Below are positions 33,360 through 42,793 of a stretch of DNA of 56,729 bases, piece by piece. The translations under genes were made by a program, and so were the position numbers. Below the pieces are notes generated by a model. That model saw only the letters and a program-made list of their open reading frames with translations, ran no database searches and had not been told where the DNA came from. Every line of letters starts with the position of its first letter. Within the stretch, counting starts at the first letter, position 1. The stretch comes from an uncultured Acetatifactor sp. (GTDB lineage Bacteria > Bacillota > Clostridia > Lachnospirales > Lachnospiraceae), in NCBI GenBank assembly GCA_949840935.1, contig CATKXX010000019.1, positions 1 to 56,729 of the forward strand, given 5' to 3'.

Positions 33360-35432
33360 ATGGAATTTTTGAGAGACAAACGCAAGAAACAGCAATTTAT
33401 TTTCAGTTATGTCACCTTTATGCTGAACGGTATGCTGGCCCTGTCCGTGGGATCGCTGCTGCCGTTTATCCGGGACGCCAGGGGCCTGGAATATACCTTC
33501 TGCGGCCTGCTGGTGAGCCTGCATTCGGTGGGGAACCTGATTTCCAGCTTCTTTGCGGGAGCGCTGGCGGTGAAGCTGGGGCGCAGGAACAGTATCCTGC
33601 TGTTTAACGCCTGCTATGCCCTTTCCTACTTGCTGATTCTTCTGGGCGGCAGCGGGGCCTGGCTGGCGGCGGCTTTCCTGCTGACGGGAATGGCCAGGGG
33701 CGCTACCAGCAATTTCAGCAATGTGACCATCAACAATCTGGCGCCGGGGCAGGCGTGGATCCTGAACGGCCTCCACGCCATGTTTTCCATAGGGGCCTTT
33801 CTTTTCCCCCTCCTGCTGACCGTGCTGACGGCAGGCGCCCCCGGGCGCTGGCAGCTGGCCTGCGGCTTTATGCTGGTTATGGGGATCTTAAGCTGGGTGC
33901 TCTATGGTGTCATGCCCGTGGACGAGGTGATGAAGCGGGAGAAGGCGGGTAAGGGATCCGGGGAAGAAGAAACAGGAGAGGAAAAGGACGGGAAGAATGG
34001 GCACGGAAAGGCCGAAAAGGCCGGGGCCGGACGAAGCGAAGGGTTGATGAGCTTTTGGGGCGAGCCCCTGTTCCTCCTGTGTACGGCGACTTTGTTTTTC
34101 TATCTCTGCGTAGAGCAGGGCGTGATCGGCTGGCTGGTCACTTATTTTAAGGATACGGGGCTGTTAAACCCGTCCCTGTCCCAGATCATGGCCAGCGTCC
34201 AGTGGGTAATGATACTGGCGGGCAGGCTGACCACGGCTTATCTCTCCACCAGGCTGGACAAGACGAAGCTGCTGCGGGTGATGGGCGTGGGGCTGATCCT
34301 GTTCTTCGTGGTGCTGATCACCGGCAGGACAACGCCGCAGATCGTCATCGGCATTATGGGGTTTGGTTACAGCATGGCGGAGCTGCATGTCCGGGGATTG
34401 GAGATCCTCTCAGCCCCTGTGGAGCAGATGCCCATTGTCATGAACCAGAAGAAGATCGAGGCGTCTTTGGAGCGTAAGCTGGACTACAGGCCCCTGACCC
34501 TGCGGAATGAAAAGGAGAGGGCGGTATTTAAGCTGCAGGAAGGGCTTGTGAAAGGCTTCCGGCGTTTTTTTGAGGAGGAGGGCTTCACGGAGATCCATTC
34601 GCCAAAGCTTGTCAGTGAGGGGGCGGAGGGTGGAGCCAATATCTTCCGGCTGGACTATTTTGGAAAGCAGGCGTATCTGGCCCAGAGCCCGCAGTTTTAT
34701 AAACAGATGATGGTGGGCGTGTTTGAGCGCGTCTATGAGATCGGGCCTGTATTCCGGGCGGAGAAGCACGATACCGCGAGACATCTGAATGAATATACCG
34801 GCGTTGATTTTGAAATGGGTTATATCAAAAGCTTTCGGGAACTGATGGAGGCGGAGGTGCGTATGCTGCGTCAGGCTCTGACGATGTTAAAGGAGGAATA
34901 TGGCGGCGAGATGGAGCTTTTGCAGGTGAGGCTCCCGGAGATTGAGGAGATTCCGGCCATACGGTTTTCGGAGGCCAAGGCGATGGTGAGAGAGCGGACG
35001 GGCAGGGAGCCCGGGGAAAGCCATGATTTTGAGCCGGAGGAGGAGAGGCTGCTCTCGGAAATGATTCTGCAGGATACGGGCAGCGAATTCGTGTTTGTCA
35101 CCCATTATCCTACCTCCAAGCGGCCGTTCTATGCCATGGAGGATGAGGAAAACAGACAGGAGACGCAAAGCTTTGACCTGATCTTCCGGGGGTTGGAGAT
35201 CACCACCGGGGGGCAGAGGATCCATGACTATGACATGCAGCTGGAGAAGATGCGCAGGCTTAACATGGATACGGAAGCTTTTGCGAGCTATCTGATGATG
35301 CATAAGCACGGTATGCCGCCCCACGGGGGCCTGGGCCTGGGGCTGGAGAGATTTACGGCCAGGCTCCTGGGCTTTGAAAATGTCCGCCAGGCAAGCCTTT
35401 TCCCCAGGGACATCAACCGCCTGACACCGTGA
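33360..35432 (+). CDS. In-frame fusion of a truncated MFS transporter and an AspRS catalytic core
   Basis: Residues 1-340 are a major facilitator: about six TMs with a motif A-like LAVKLGRRNS, a charged central loop (190-225), then TM7 to about TM10. At about 34375-34385 the frame passes from MGFGYSMAE directly into LHVRGLEILSAP, and residues 341-690 follow the archaeal/nondiscriminating type of aspartyl-tRNA synthetase: LAQSPQFYKQMM, motif 2 region FRAEKHDTARHLNEYTGVDFEMG, SKRPFYAM, and motif 3 GLGLGLERFTARLLG..SLFPRDINRLTP. The last TMs of the MFS and the N-terminal anticodon-binding OB domain of AspRS (about 100 residues) are absent. A deletion joining neighbours explains it; so would a genuine LysX-like chimera (tRNA synthetase on a membrane domain). 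The ribosome site is weak; coupling to the GNAT stop is likely. Confidence 0.85.
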   Translation: MEFLRDKRKKQQFIFSYVTFMLNGMLALSVGSLLPFIRDARGLEYTFCGLLVSLHSVGNLISSFFAGALAVKLGRRNSILLFNACYALSYLLILLGGSGAWLAAAFLLTGMARGATSNFSNVTINNLAPGQAWILNGLHAMFSIGAFLFPLLLTVLTAGAPGRWQLACGFMLVMGILSWVLYGVMPVDEVMKREKAGKGSGEEETGEEKDGKNGHGKAEKAGAGRSEGLMSFWGEPLFLLCTATLFFYLCVEQGVIGWLVTYFKDTGLLNPSLSQIMASVQWVMILAGRLTTAYLSTRLDKTKLLRVMGVGLILFFVVLITGRTTPQIVIGIMGFGYSMAELHVRGLEILSAPVEQMPIVMNQKKIEASLERKLDYRPLTLRNEKERAVFKLQEGLVKGFRRFFEEEGFTEIHSPKLVSEGAEGGANIFRLDYFGKQAYLAQSPQFYKQMMVGVFERVYEIGPVFRAEKHDTARHLNEYTGVDFEMGYIKSFRELMEAEVRMLRQALTMLKEEYGGEMELLQVRLPEIEEIPAIRFSEAKAMVRERTGREPGESHDFEPEEERLLSEMILQDTGSEFVFVTHYPTSKRPFYAMEDEENRQETQSFDLIFRGLEITTGGQRIHDYDMQLEKMRRLNMDTEAFASYLMMHKHGMPPHGGLGLGLERFTARLLGFENVRQASLFPRDINRLTP

Positions 35433-35504
35433 CCGGAGGGCGTTTTCCAAGGGCTGCTGAATTAACAGAGCCGGGTGCGCCGCTGGCCTGCTGCCCGCGA
35501 AATC

Positions 35505-35542
35505 AAAAATCAGGCACATTTTCTGCTGTGTGCCTGATTTTT
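35505..35542. terminator. Bidirectional terminator
   Basis: AAAAATCAGGCACA (35505-35518) pairs perfectly over 14 bases with TGTGCCTGATTTTT (35529-35542). A run on one side and T run on the other serve both strands. It lies between the fusion gene and the convergent zinc-ribbon/alpha-galactosidase pair. Confidence 0.9.
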
Positions 35543-35606
35543 GCCCGGGCCCTGGCCGGATTGATTCACTTTTCGTCTTTGGCCCGGAGCTTTTCGATGT
35601 ACTCCT

Positions 35607-35801
35607 TCAGCTCTGAAACAGGGTGCACCCCGTCTCCCTGAAGTATTTAATTTTTTGCTCCAGCAGAGGAACCGGCACATCGAAGTGTTCCGAGCAGCAG
35701 CGGATGCACAGGAAACGCTTCGCGCCGCGGTTGAACAGTTTTCTGTGGAGGGCGATCTCATCCGCCGTCAGCGTCTTTCCGCATTTCATGCACTCAGCCA
35801 T
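35607..35801 (-). CDS. Small zinc-ribbon-like protein
   Basis: The 64-residue protein has CMKCGK at the N-terminus and CIRCC in the middle, a four-cysteine zinc-binding pattern, then LEQKIKYFRETGCTLF. I have seen the same ending in small uncharacterised clostridial proteins, so the stop is natural. It overlaps the end of the alpha-galactosidase gene by eight bases and is translated from the same message. Its function is unknown; a regulatory or chaperone role would be a guess. Confidence 0.75.
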   Translation of the reverse strand: MAECMKCGKTLTADEIALHRKLFNRGAKRFLCIRCCSEHFDVPVPLLEQKIKYFRETGCTLFQS

Positions 35802-36930
35802 CTACAATCTCTCCCAGAAGGACTTTCGTCTTCTGCGACGCAAGCCTGAGATGCAGGCCGTCCTTTACCTCGCCCATGTCCTCCCCGGTCACCGCGTCGG
35901 TGAGGTGCAGGGCCTTCCCGGACTCGGAATGGATGCCCAGGTCGTCCAGGGATACCACAAAGGTGATGTCGTCTTCGGAATCCTGCCTGAGATTGAAAAG
36001 CCCCAGGGCCAGCCTGTTTCCCTTTAGAAGCTTCACGAGGGTGCAGGCTTCTTTCGACTGGAATTGCTGGCGGAGGGTGAAGGGAGGCCTGCACTCCTCA
36101 TCCTGGTTGATGGCGATCAGGCCGGGATTCTGCAGGATGGATTTTGTAGGGCCGTCCGCGTTCCGGATATCCGTCCCGATGATCAGGGGAGAGCCCATGA
36201 GCGCCCACATGGCAAAGTGTTGGAGGTACTGGTCGTCCGTACAGCCGCCCAGGCCCACGTTTCCACGCCCTCTCATGCCGCAGACCAGCATGTCCATGTC
36301 GTTGAAGCAGCCCGGCGCGTTGCCTTCCACGTTGCCAAGCTGGCTTTCAAAGATATCGATGTAGGATTTGGGCACGTCAAAGATATCCCCAGTGGAACGG
36401 TAGGTGTGGGCGCCGTGGGAGCGCATCCAGCGGGAAGGCTCCTTCTCTCCCCAGTTGCAGGCGGCGAACAGGATATCGCGCCCGCTGCACCGGAGGGCCG
36501 CGGCCATGGTCAGGTATGCGTTCTTCGTATTGGCGCTGTTGGGGAAATTGCAGTAGTCGTATTTCAGGTAATCCACGCCCCAGGCGGCAAACTGCTTTGC
36601 ATCCTCGAATTCATGCCCGTAGCTGGAGGGGTATCCCGCGCAGGTCTTAAACCCGGCACAGGAATACATTCCGAATTTCAATCCCCTGGAATGGATGTAT
36701 TCGGACAGGGCTTCCATGCCGCCAGGGAAAAGCGCGGGGTCGGGAACCAGCTTCCCGTCAACCCGTTCCTTTAAGGACCAGCAGTCGTCGATAATGACAT
36801 ACTCGTACCCGGCGTCCCGGTAGCCTTCGCTGACCATGGCGTCCGCGGTTTCCCGGATGAGCAGTTCGTTGATTTCCTTTCCAAAGGTGTTCCATGAGTT
36901 CCATCCCATGGGTGGTCTCTCTGCTAACAT
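35794..36930 (-). CDS. GH27 alpha-galactosidase
   Basis: Hydrolyses terminal alpha-1,6-galactose (melibiose, raffinose, galactomannan) with retention. The family start PPMGWNSWN is present; the nucleophile Asp lies in YLKYDYCN and the acid/base Asp in CFNDMDMLVCG; both match GH27. No signal peptide, so it is cytoplasmic and acts on imported oligosaccharides. The length of 378 residues is typical. GGAGG precedes the ATG at 36930; an upstream in-frame ATG at 37008 has none. The sugar-type permeases at 12.6-14.4 kb could supply substrate, but nothing links them physically. An operator-like dyad covers its promoter. Confidence 0.93.
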   Translation of the reverse strand: MLAERPPMGWNSWNTFGKEINELLIRETADAMVSEGYRDAGYEYVIIDDCWSLKERVDGKLVPDPALFPGGMEALSEYIHSRGLKFGMYSCAGFKTCAGYPSSYGHEFEDAKQFAAWGVDYLKYDYCNFPNSANTKNAYLTMAAALRCSGRDILFAACNWGEKEPSRWMRSHGAHTYRSTGDIFDVPKSYIDIFESQLGNVEGNAPGCFNDMDMLVCGMRGRGNVGLGGCTDDQYLQHFAMWALMGSPLIIGTDIRNADGPTKSILQNPGLIAINQDEECRPPFTLRQQFQSKEACTLVKLLKGNRLALGLFNLRQDSEDDITFVVSLDDLGIHSESGKALHLTDAVTGEDMGEVKDGLHLRLASQKTKVLLGEIVDG

Positions 36931-37043
36931 AATATGGCCTCCGTTTCTGTGCTTCCGGAGCGTGGAAATGCTTGAGTCCGCAGGCACTGTTTTGATTTCC
37001 GCAGTCAATGAGCCAGGATAACAAAGCCGGCTTCTGTTGCTTT

Positions 37044-37072
37044 ATTTTAACATATTCCTGAAAAAACAGGAA
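37044..37072 (-). promoter_or_regulatory. Promoter and operator-like dyad for the alpha-galactosidase gene
   Basis: On the minus strand TAAAAT (plus 37044-37049) preceded by TGT is an extended -10. The dyad TTCCTG-AAAAAA-CAGGAA (37055-37072) is a perfect 6-6-6 palindrome covering the spacer and the -35 position (TTCCTG). That placement fits a repressor site for sugar induction. The regulator gene is not in the window. Confidence 0.5.
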
Positions 37073-37081
37073 GCAAAATAC

Positions 37082-37111
37082 TTGTATTTATGTGCCTGAA
37101 TATTGTATATT
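37082..37111 (+). promoter_or_regulatory. Promoter of the methyltransferase-like membrane protein
   Basis: TTGTAT (37082-37087) and TATATT (37106-37111) are 18 bases apart, pointing at the gene starting 37173. The site is ten bases from the alpha-galactosidase operator, so the divergent promoters may influence each other. Confidence 0.5.
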
Positions 37112-37172
37112 AATAACAGTCCGTTACACTTCATATTCACGCTCCGGGGCGGGCAGGCAGGGAGGGACAGAA

Positions 37173-37754
37173 ATGTCGTTTTATCAGGCAGCGGCGGTGA
37201 TACTGCTGTTGGTTTTTTATGGAAGCTATTATGCCAAAAAGATATCCCAGAAAAAGAAAGGGATTCAGACTACGCAGATTGGAAGGGGAAAGACCGGTTT
37301 CCACAGAGCTGTGGAGGTGGTGATGGGAATTTTTTCCATATGGGTGGTGATGGCGGAGGCGGCCAGTATCGCACTGGACTGGTCCCTGTCCCCCGGGTGG
37401 CTGAGGATTGCGGGCGTGGCGGCGGCCCTTTTGGGCAATATTTCGTTTATAACCGGGATGCTTACCATGCGCGACAGTTGGCGGGCAGGCGTTTCGGAGG
37501 ACAAGACAGAGCTGGTCACAGAGGGGATATTCCGGATCAGCCGTAATCCTGCTTTCCTGGGATTTGACCTGGTGTACCTGGGCATCCTGCTTTTGTTTTT
37601 TAACGGGCTGCTGTGCTTCCTTTCCCTGTCTGCCATGCTGATGCTTCATCTGCAGATTGTGTACAACGAGGAGGAGGCAATGCTCAGGGCTTTCGGGGAC
37701 GAGTATCAAAGCTATCAGGGGAAAGTGAACCGATATCTGGGAAGGAAGCGGTAA
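37173..37754 (+). CDS. Isoprenylcysteine-methyltransferase-like (ICMT/PEMT fold) membrane protein
   Basis: The 193-residue protein has about five hydrophobic segments and the conserved SAM-binding tail of the ICMT family: LVTEGIFRISRNPAFLGF, the (G)xxxxxRNPxYxG motif, and EEEAMLRAFGDEYQSYQ with the family Glu-Glu and Phe-Gly. Bacterial members methylate unknown lipid or small-molecule substrates. The ATG at 37173 has GGAGGG nine bases upstream; an earlier in-frame start at 37092 falls on the promoter -10 region and is rejected. It is followed by the reductase gene with its own structured leader. Confidence 0.85.
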   Translation: MSFYQAAAVILLLVFYGSYYAKKISQKKKGIQTTQIGRGKTGFHRAVEVVMGIFSIWVVMAEAASIALDWSLSPGWLRIAGVAAALLGNISFITGMLTMRDSWRAGVSEDKTELVTEGIFRISRNPAFLGFDLVYLGILLLFFNGLLCFLSLSAMLMLHLQIVYNEEEAMLRAFGDEYQSYQGKVNRYLGRKR

Positions 37755-37799
37755 AATTTGCACAAATGTTATGGCAGGGAAGTCCCAAAATCCCCGCAG

Positions 37800-37920
37800 A
37801 TTTATACTCGTGAACGCATTTATCTGCCGCTTTCTGTTCAACACTGCCCATGCGTTCACTTGTTATACATTTAGGTCGGCAAAAGTTTTTGTTAGTGAGT
37901 ATAAATGCCGCTTGGGCGGC
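37800..37920 (+). promoter_or_regulatory. Structured leader of the aldo/keto reductase gene
   Basis: ATTTATACTC (37800-37809) is complementary to GAGTATAAAT (37897-37906), and immediately inside it GTGAACGCAT (37810-37819) is complementary to ATGCGTTCAC (37850-37859). A short GCCGC/GCGGC hairpin (37907-37911 with 37916-37920) sits just before the start codon. A possible TGTTATACA -10 lies at 37861-37869. The set could be an operator pair or an RNA switch hiding the start region. Confidence 0.45.
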
Positions 37921-37935
37921 GGAATGAGAGGAAAT

Positions 37936-38958
37936 ATGGTACAGGTAAGATTAGGAAAAACAGGAATCACTGTGGAGAAAAATTCCTTCGGGGCGCTGCC
38001 CATCCAGCGGATCACCCAGGAGGAGGCTGTAAAGCTGCTGCGGAAGGCCTACGATAACGGCGTCACATTTTTTGACACTGCCAGATGGTACACCGACAGC
38101 GAGGTAAAGCTGGGGGAAGCCTTTGAGGGGATGCGGGAGAAGGTCTTTATCGCGACCAAGACCGGGGCCAAAAACGCGGAAGGCTTCTGGGAGGATCTGC
38201 GCACTTCTCTGAAAAACCTGCGGACGGACTATGTGGACATCTATCAGTTCCACAATCCTTCTTTCTGCCCCAGGCCCGGGGATGGTACGGGATTGTACGA
38301 GGCCATGCTGGAGGCCAGGGAGAAAGGCATGATCCGCCACATCGGCATTACCAACCACCGCCTGAATGTGGCCCATGAAGCGGTGGAAAGCGGCCTGTAT
38401 GAGACACTGCAGTTTCCCTTCTGCTATCTGGCTACGGAAAAGGATATCGAGCTGGTACAGAAGTGCAGGGAGGCGGACATGGGATTTATCGCCATGAAAG
38501 CCCTGTCCGGCGGCCTTATCACCAATTCCGCCGCGGCATACGCCTTCCTGGCACAGTACGACAATGTGCTGCCCATCTGGGGCGTGCAGCGGGAGAGCGA
38601 GCTGGATGAATTTCTGTCCTACATAGACAACCCGCCTGCCATGACGCGGGAGCTGGCAGCAGTCATAGAGCATGACAGAAAGGAGCTTTTGGGCGATTTC
38701 TGCCGCGGCTGCGGTTACTGTATGCCCTGTCCCGTGGGCATTGAGATCAACAACTGCGCCCGCATGAGCCTGCTGATCCGCAGGTCGCCCTCCGCCGCCC
38801 AGCTGACCCCGGAGGCCCGGGAGAAGATGAAGAAGATTGAAAACTGCCTCCACTGCGGACAGTGCAAGGCGAAATGCCCCTACGGCCTGGACACCCCTGC
38901 TCTGTTGGAGAAAAATTATAAGGACTACTGCGAGATCCTGGCAGGCAAGGAATACTGA
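37936..38958 (+). CDS. Aldo/keto reductase with C-terminal 4Fe-4S ferredoxin domain
   Basis: NAD(P)H-linked oxidoreductase of the AKR fold: FDTARWYTDSE with the catalytic Asp and Tyr, Lys in TKTG, IGITNHRLN, and MGFIAMKALSGG. After about residue 260 comes a ferredoxin-like extension with CRGCGYCMPCPVGIE and CLHCGQCKAKCPYG, binding two clusters. This architecture is common in anaerobic Clostridia; the physiological substrate is unknown. I start at the ATG at 37936 (MVQVRLGKTGITVEK, the family beginning) although GAGG is only four bases upstream; the ATG at 37924 is the alternative. The stop is 103 bases before the next gene. Confidence 0.9.
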   Translation: MVQVRLGKTGITVEKNSFGALPIQRITQEEAVKLLRKAYDNGVTFFDTARWYTDSEVKLGEAFEGMREKVFIATKTGAKNAEGFWEDLRTSLKNLRTDYVDIYQFHNPSFCPRPGDGTGLYEAMLEAREKGMIRHIGITNHRLNVAHEAVESGLYETLQFPFCYLATEKDIELVQKCREADMGFIAMKALSGGLITNSAAAYAFLAQYDNVLPIWGVQRESELDEFLSYIDNPPAMTRELAAVIEHDRKELLGDFCRGCGYCMPCPVGIEINNCARMSLLIRRSPSAAQLTPEAREKMKKIENCLHCGQCKAKCPYGLDTPALLEKNYKDYCEILAGKEY

Positions 38959-39061
38959 CCGGCGGACTGGCTGCTGCGGCGCTTTGTCCGGCGTATGTGC
39001 AGCGCTGCAGATGTGCAGGAATGTCTGTACTGTGATGAAAACGAAGATGGGGAGCCTGCAA

Positions 39062-39979
39062 ATGGATATCACAAAAAAGGAGCTGGAAGGCCTGCTGGAA
39101 ACGGTCATGTCTGACTATGGCTTTTTCCGTATCAGGCTGTTGGAGCGGTTCCATAAAGAATCCTCCAGACTGGTCTGCAAAATTGCCGCTGACGACAAAA
39201 TCCTGCTGGTAAGAGGTCTGCCGGACAGTGTTTCAGAGAAAACCATAGAGGGAAATACGGCCGCTCACGAATATCTCGGAAACGGAAGGCGGCTTGCGCC
39301 CGGTCTTATGTACACGCGCCACGGGGCGGGATATGTGCATAAGCAGGGATACTGGTTTTATGTTTTGGAATATATAGAGGGAAGGAATCTGGAGGAAAAG
39401 GAGACGGACGAGAGGGAATTGGGCAGATTGTTGAGAAAGCTGCATTCCTTTTCAGATTATTCCCGTCCCTCCGGCCTGAAGGAAGACAAAACGGAATTTT
39501 ACGGATGGTTTGCGGAGAAAGAATTCAAACGGGAATTGGATGGGATTCTGGACAGCCTTCCTGATTTTGGTGCCCTCGACAGATGCTTTATTCATTCGGA
39601 TATAGGGCCGCATAACAGTCTGAGGACTGCGAAGGGGGATATTCTGCTGATCGACCTGGATGATGCGGGGCTGGGCAGCCGGTATCTGGATCTCGGCTGG
39701 CCCTTCATCATGCAGTTTGTGAAGTATGACCGTGCTACGGGAAAGCTGAGCTATCGGATGGATCTGGCGGCGGCTTTTTTGAGCGGTTACTATGGGGAGG
39801 ATGAGATAACCCGGCGGGAGCTTGACCTGATCTGGCAGGGCGCTGCTTTTATGCACATTTCCTATATGAATGATTACGGCCCGGAGGCGGTGGACTCTCT
39901 CTGGCAGATTTTGAAATTCGGAATGGAACAGAAGGAGGGTCTGTGGCGGATGATCCGGAACGGAACGAAAGACGTATGA
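39062..39979 (+). CDS. Aminoglycoside-phosphotransferase-fold kinase (APH family)
   Basis: The 305-residue protein has the APH/choline-kinase catalytic signature FIHSDIGPHN (HxDxxxxN) followed by ILLIDLDDAG (metal-binding DxD), with an N-terminal lobe and the hinge YVLEYIEGRNLEE. It phosphorylates an alcohol on a small molecule; despite the family name there is no evidence that it gives drug resistance. GGGGAG lies nine bases upstream of the ATG at 39062, and the longer in-frame reading overlaps the reductase gene and is rejected. It shares direction with the reductase and enolase genes. Confidence 0.85.
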   Translation: MDITKKELEGLLETVMSDYGFFRIRLLERFHKESSRLVCKIAADDKILLVRGLPDSVSEKTIEGNTAAHEYLGNGRRLAPGLMYTRHGAGYVHKQGYWFYVLEYIEGRNLEEKETDERELGRLLRKLHSFSDYSRPSGLKEDKTEFYGWFAEKEFKRELDGILDSLPDFGALDRCFIHSDIGPHNSLRTAKGDILLIDLDDAGLGSRYLDLGWPFIMQFVKYDRATGKLSYRMDLAAAFLSGYYGEDEITRRELDLIWQGAAFMHISYMNDYGPEAVDSLWQILKFGMEQKEGLWRMIRNGTKDV

Positions 39980-40047
39980 TGAAAGGACACATTAGAAAAA
40001 GACGCATGATAATCTGTAATGACGGAAGAAACATGCGGCATGAATAG

Positions 40048-41426
<1,379 letters not shown>

Positions 41427-41449
41427 GGAAGCGTTCTTTTCAGTGCACA

Positions 41450-41485
41450 GGGGACAGTCCGGGCCGTTGGGGCCGGGCTGTCCCC
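41450..41485 (+). terminator. Hairpin after enolase
   Basis: GGGGACAG with CTGTCCCC and the adjacent GGGCC/GGCCGGG bases form a very G+C-rich stem of about 15 pairs right after eno. The following AATTTATG has few Ts, so it is a weak-tract terminator. Two ATTTATGCAA direct repeats follow at 41487-41506. Confidence 0.7.
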
Positions 41486-41521
41486 AATTTATGCAAATTT
41501 ATGCAAAGTAGTAAATAAATA

Positions 41522-41551
41522 TTGACTTAGGGCGCTTTAATGCGTTAAAAT
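41522..41551 (+). promoter_or_regulatory. Upstream opp promoter P1
   Basis: TTGACT (41522-41527) and TAAAAT (41546-41551) are 18 bases apart. The start would be about 100 bases upstream of the attenuator-like hairpin and 255 before oppB. Confidence 0.5.
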
Positions 41552-41607
41552 GGTTTACATATGCGGACATTGGTTCGCACCGGACGGACATTTTTATTGA
41601 TAAATTC

Positions 41608-41636
41608 TTGACAATTCAGGCGGAATATTGTAAGAT
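41608..41636 (+). promoter_or_regulatory. Downstream opp promoter P2
   Basis: A perfect TTGACA (41608-41613) and TAAGAT (41631-41636) are exactly 17 bases apart. The predicted start near 41643 is only about five bases before a terminator-like hairpin. Confidence 0.7.
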
Positions 41637-41647
41637 ACAGAGGTCGG

Positions 41648-41687
41648 ACGATGATGAACGGCACCTGGAACGTACATCATCGTTTTT
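41648..41687 (+). terminator. Terminator-like hairpin inside the opp leader
   Basis: ACGATGATG (41648-41656) pairs with CATCATCGT (41675-41683) over nine bases and is followed by TTTTT through 41687. It lies downstream of both promoters and 127 bases upstream of oppB. Transcription of opp must read through it, so it is a candidate attenuator. No leader ORF is present. Confidence 0.7.
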
Positions 41688-41813
41688 GTGATTGTGGGAG
41701 TCTGGACTTGTCCGTCACAGAAACCGAATTAACATGAGCGACTGACCGCATACCTGTTTTGGAAAAAAGTATGGGTCAGAAAATGGCACAATGAAAAACT
41801 AAGGAGTGAGAAG

Positions 41814-42725
41814 ATGTATCGTTACGTGATCAAGCGGGTTCTGCTCGCCATTTTGACAGTATTTATTGTATCTGCCATCACCTTTTTCAGCATGAACGCC
41901 ATCCCCGGAGGCCCTTTCAGCTCCGAGAAGGCTCCCAGCGCGGAGGTGAAGGCGGCGCTGGAGGCCAGGTATAACCTGGATAAGCCTGTGCCGGAGCAGT
42001 TTGTGATCTATATGGGAAATTTCCTGCGGGGTGACCTGGGTGTCTCCTTGAAGACAGGGAGGAATATTTCCACTGTCATAGGCGAATCCTTCCCCATTTC
42101 AGCCAGGCTGGGAGGCGCCGCTGCTGCCATCGCCACGCTGGTGGGGCTGGTGCTGGGCAGTGTGGCCGCGCTGAAGCGTAACAGCATTCTTGACCGCATC
42201 ATCATATTCTTTACCACGCTGGCAACGGCAGCGCCCAGCTTTGTCCTGGGCACCATACTGCTGTATGTATTTTGTATCAAATTGGGATGGGCGCCGGTGT
42301 GGAGCCCTGACAGCCCCCACTATGTCCTGCCTGTCATCGCGCTGTCCATGTACCCCATGGCGTACATAACCAGACTGACCAAGACCAGTATGCTGGATGC
42401 GCTGGGACAGGATTATGTGAGAACCGCCAATGCCAAGGGTGTTTCCGGCATGAAGGTGATCTTCAAGCACGCCCTGCGAAATGCTGTCATCCCCGTTATT
42501 ACCTATGTGGGCCCCATGACGGCTTACATCCTGACAGGAAGCCTTGTGGTGGAGAGCATCTTTACCATCGGCGGGCTGGGAAGCAAATTTGTAGACAGCA
42601 TCACAAACAGGGATTATACCCTGATCATGGGCACCACGATCTTCCTGGCAGTCCTAATGGTGACGGTGAACCTGATCACCGACCTGGTATATAAGGTGAT
42701 CGATCCCAGGATTAAGCTGGATTAA
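41814..42725 (+). CDS. oppB: Oligopeptide ABC transporter permease OppB
   Basis: A 303-residue permease of the dipeptide/oligopeptide importer. It has the OppB N-terminus (MYRYVIKRVLLAIL), IPGGPF, a long external loop RYNLDKPVPEQF.Y..NFLRGDLG, six TMs and the EAA loop YVRTANAKGVSGMKVIFKHALRNAVIP; it ends KVIDPRIKLD. AAGGAG lies eight bases before the ATG. First gene of opp, 126 bases after the leader hairpin. Pairs with OppC. Confidence 0.95.
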   Translation: MYRYVIKRVLLAILTVFIVSAITFFSMNAIPGGPFSSEKAPSAEVKAALEARYNLDKPVPEQFVIYMGNFLRGDLGVSLKTGRNISTVIGESFPISARLGGAAAAIATLVGLVLGSVAALKRNSILDRIIIFFTTLATAAPSFVLGTILLYVFCIKLGWAPVWSPDSPHYVLPVIALSMYPMAYITRLTKTSMLDALGQDYVRTANAKGVSGMKVIFKHALRNAVIPVITYVGPMTAYILTGSLVVESIFTIGGLGSKFVDSITNRDYTLIMGTTIFLAVLMVTVNLITDLVYKVIDPRIKLD

Positions 42726-42793
42726 GAGCCGGGATTGAAAAGAATTGAAAATGGTATTAAGTGGCAACTGGAACAGGAACAGGAGGAACAAAA

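Noticed and set aside
35510..35761. Frameshift in the small zinc-ribbon gene, because an overlapping frame continues past its end
   Set aside because: The protein ends with the YFRETGCTLF text I associate with the end of similar small proteins, so the stop is natural and the other frame is noise.
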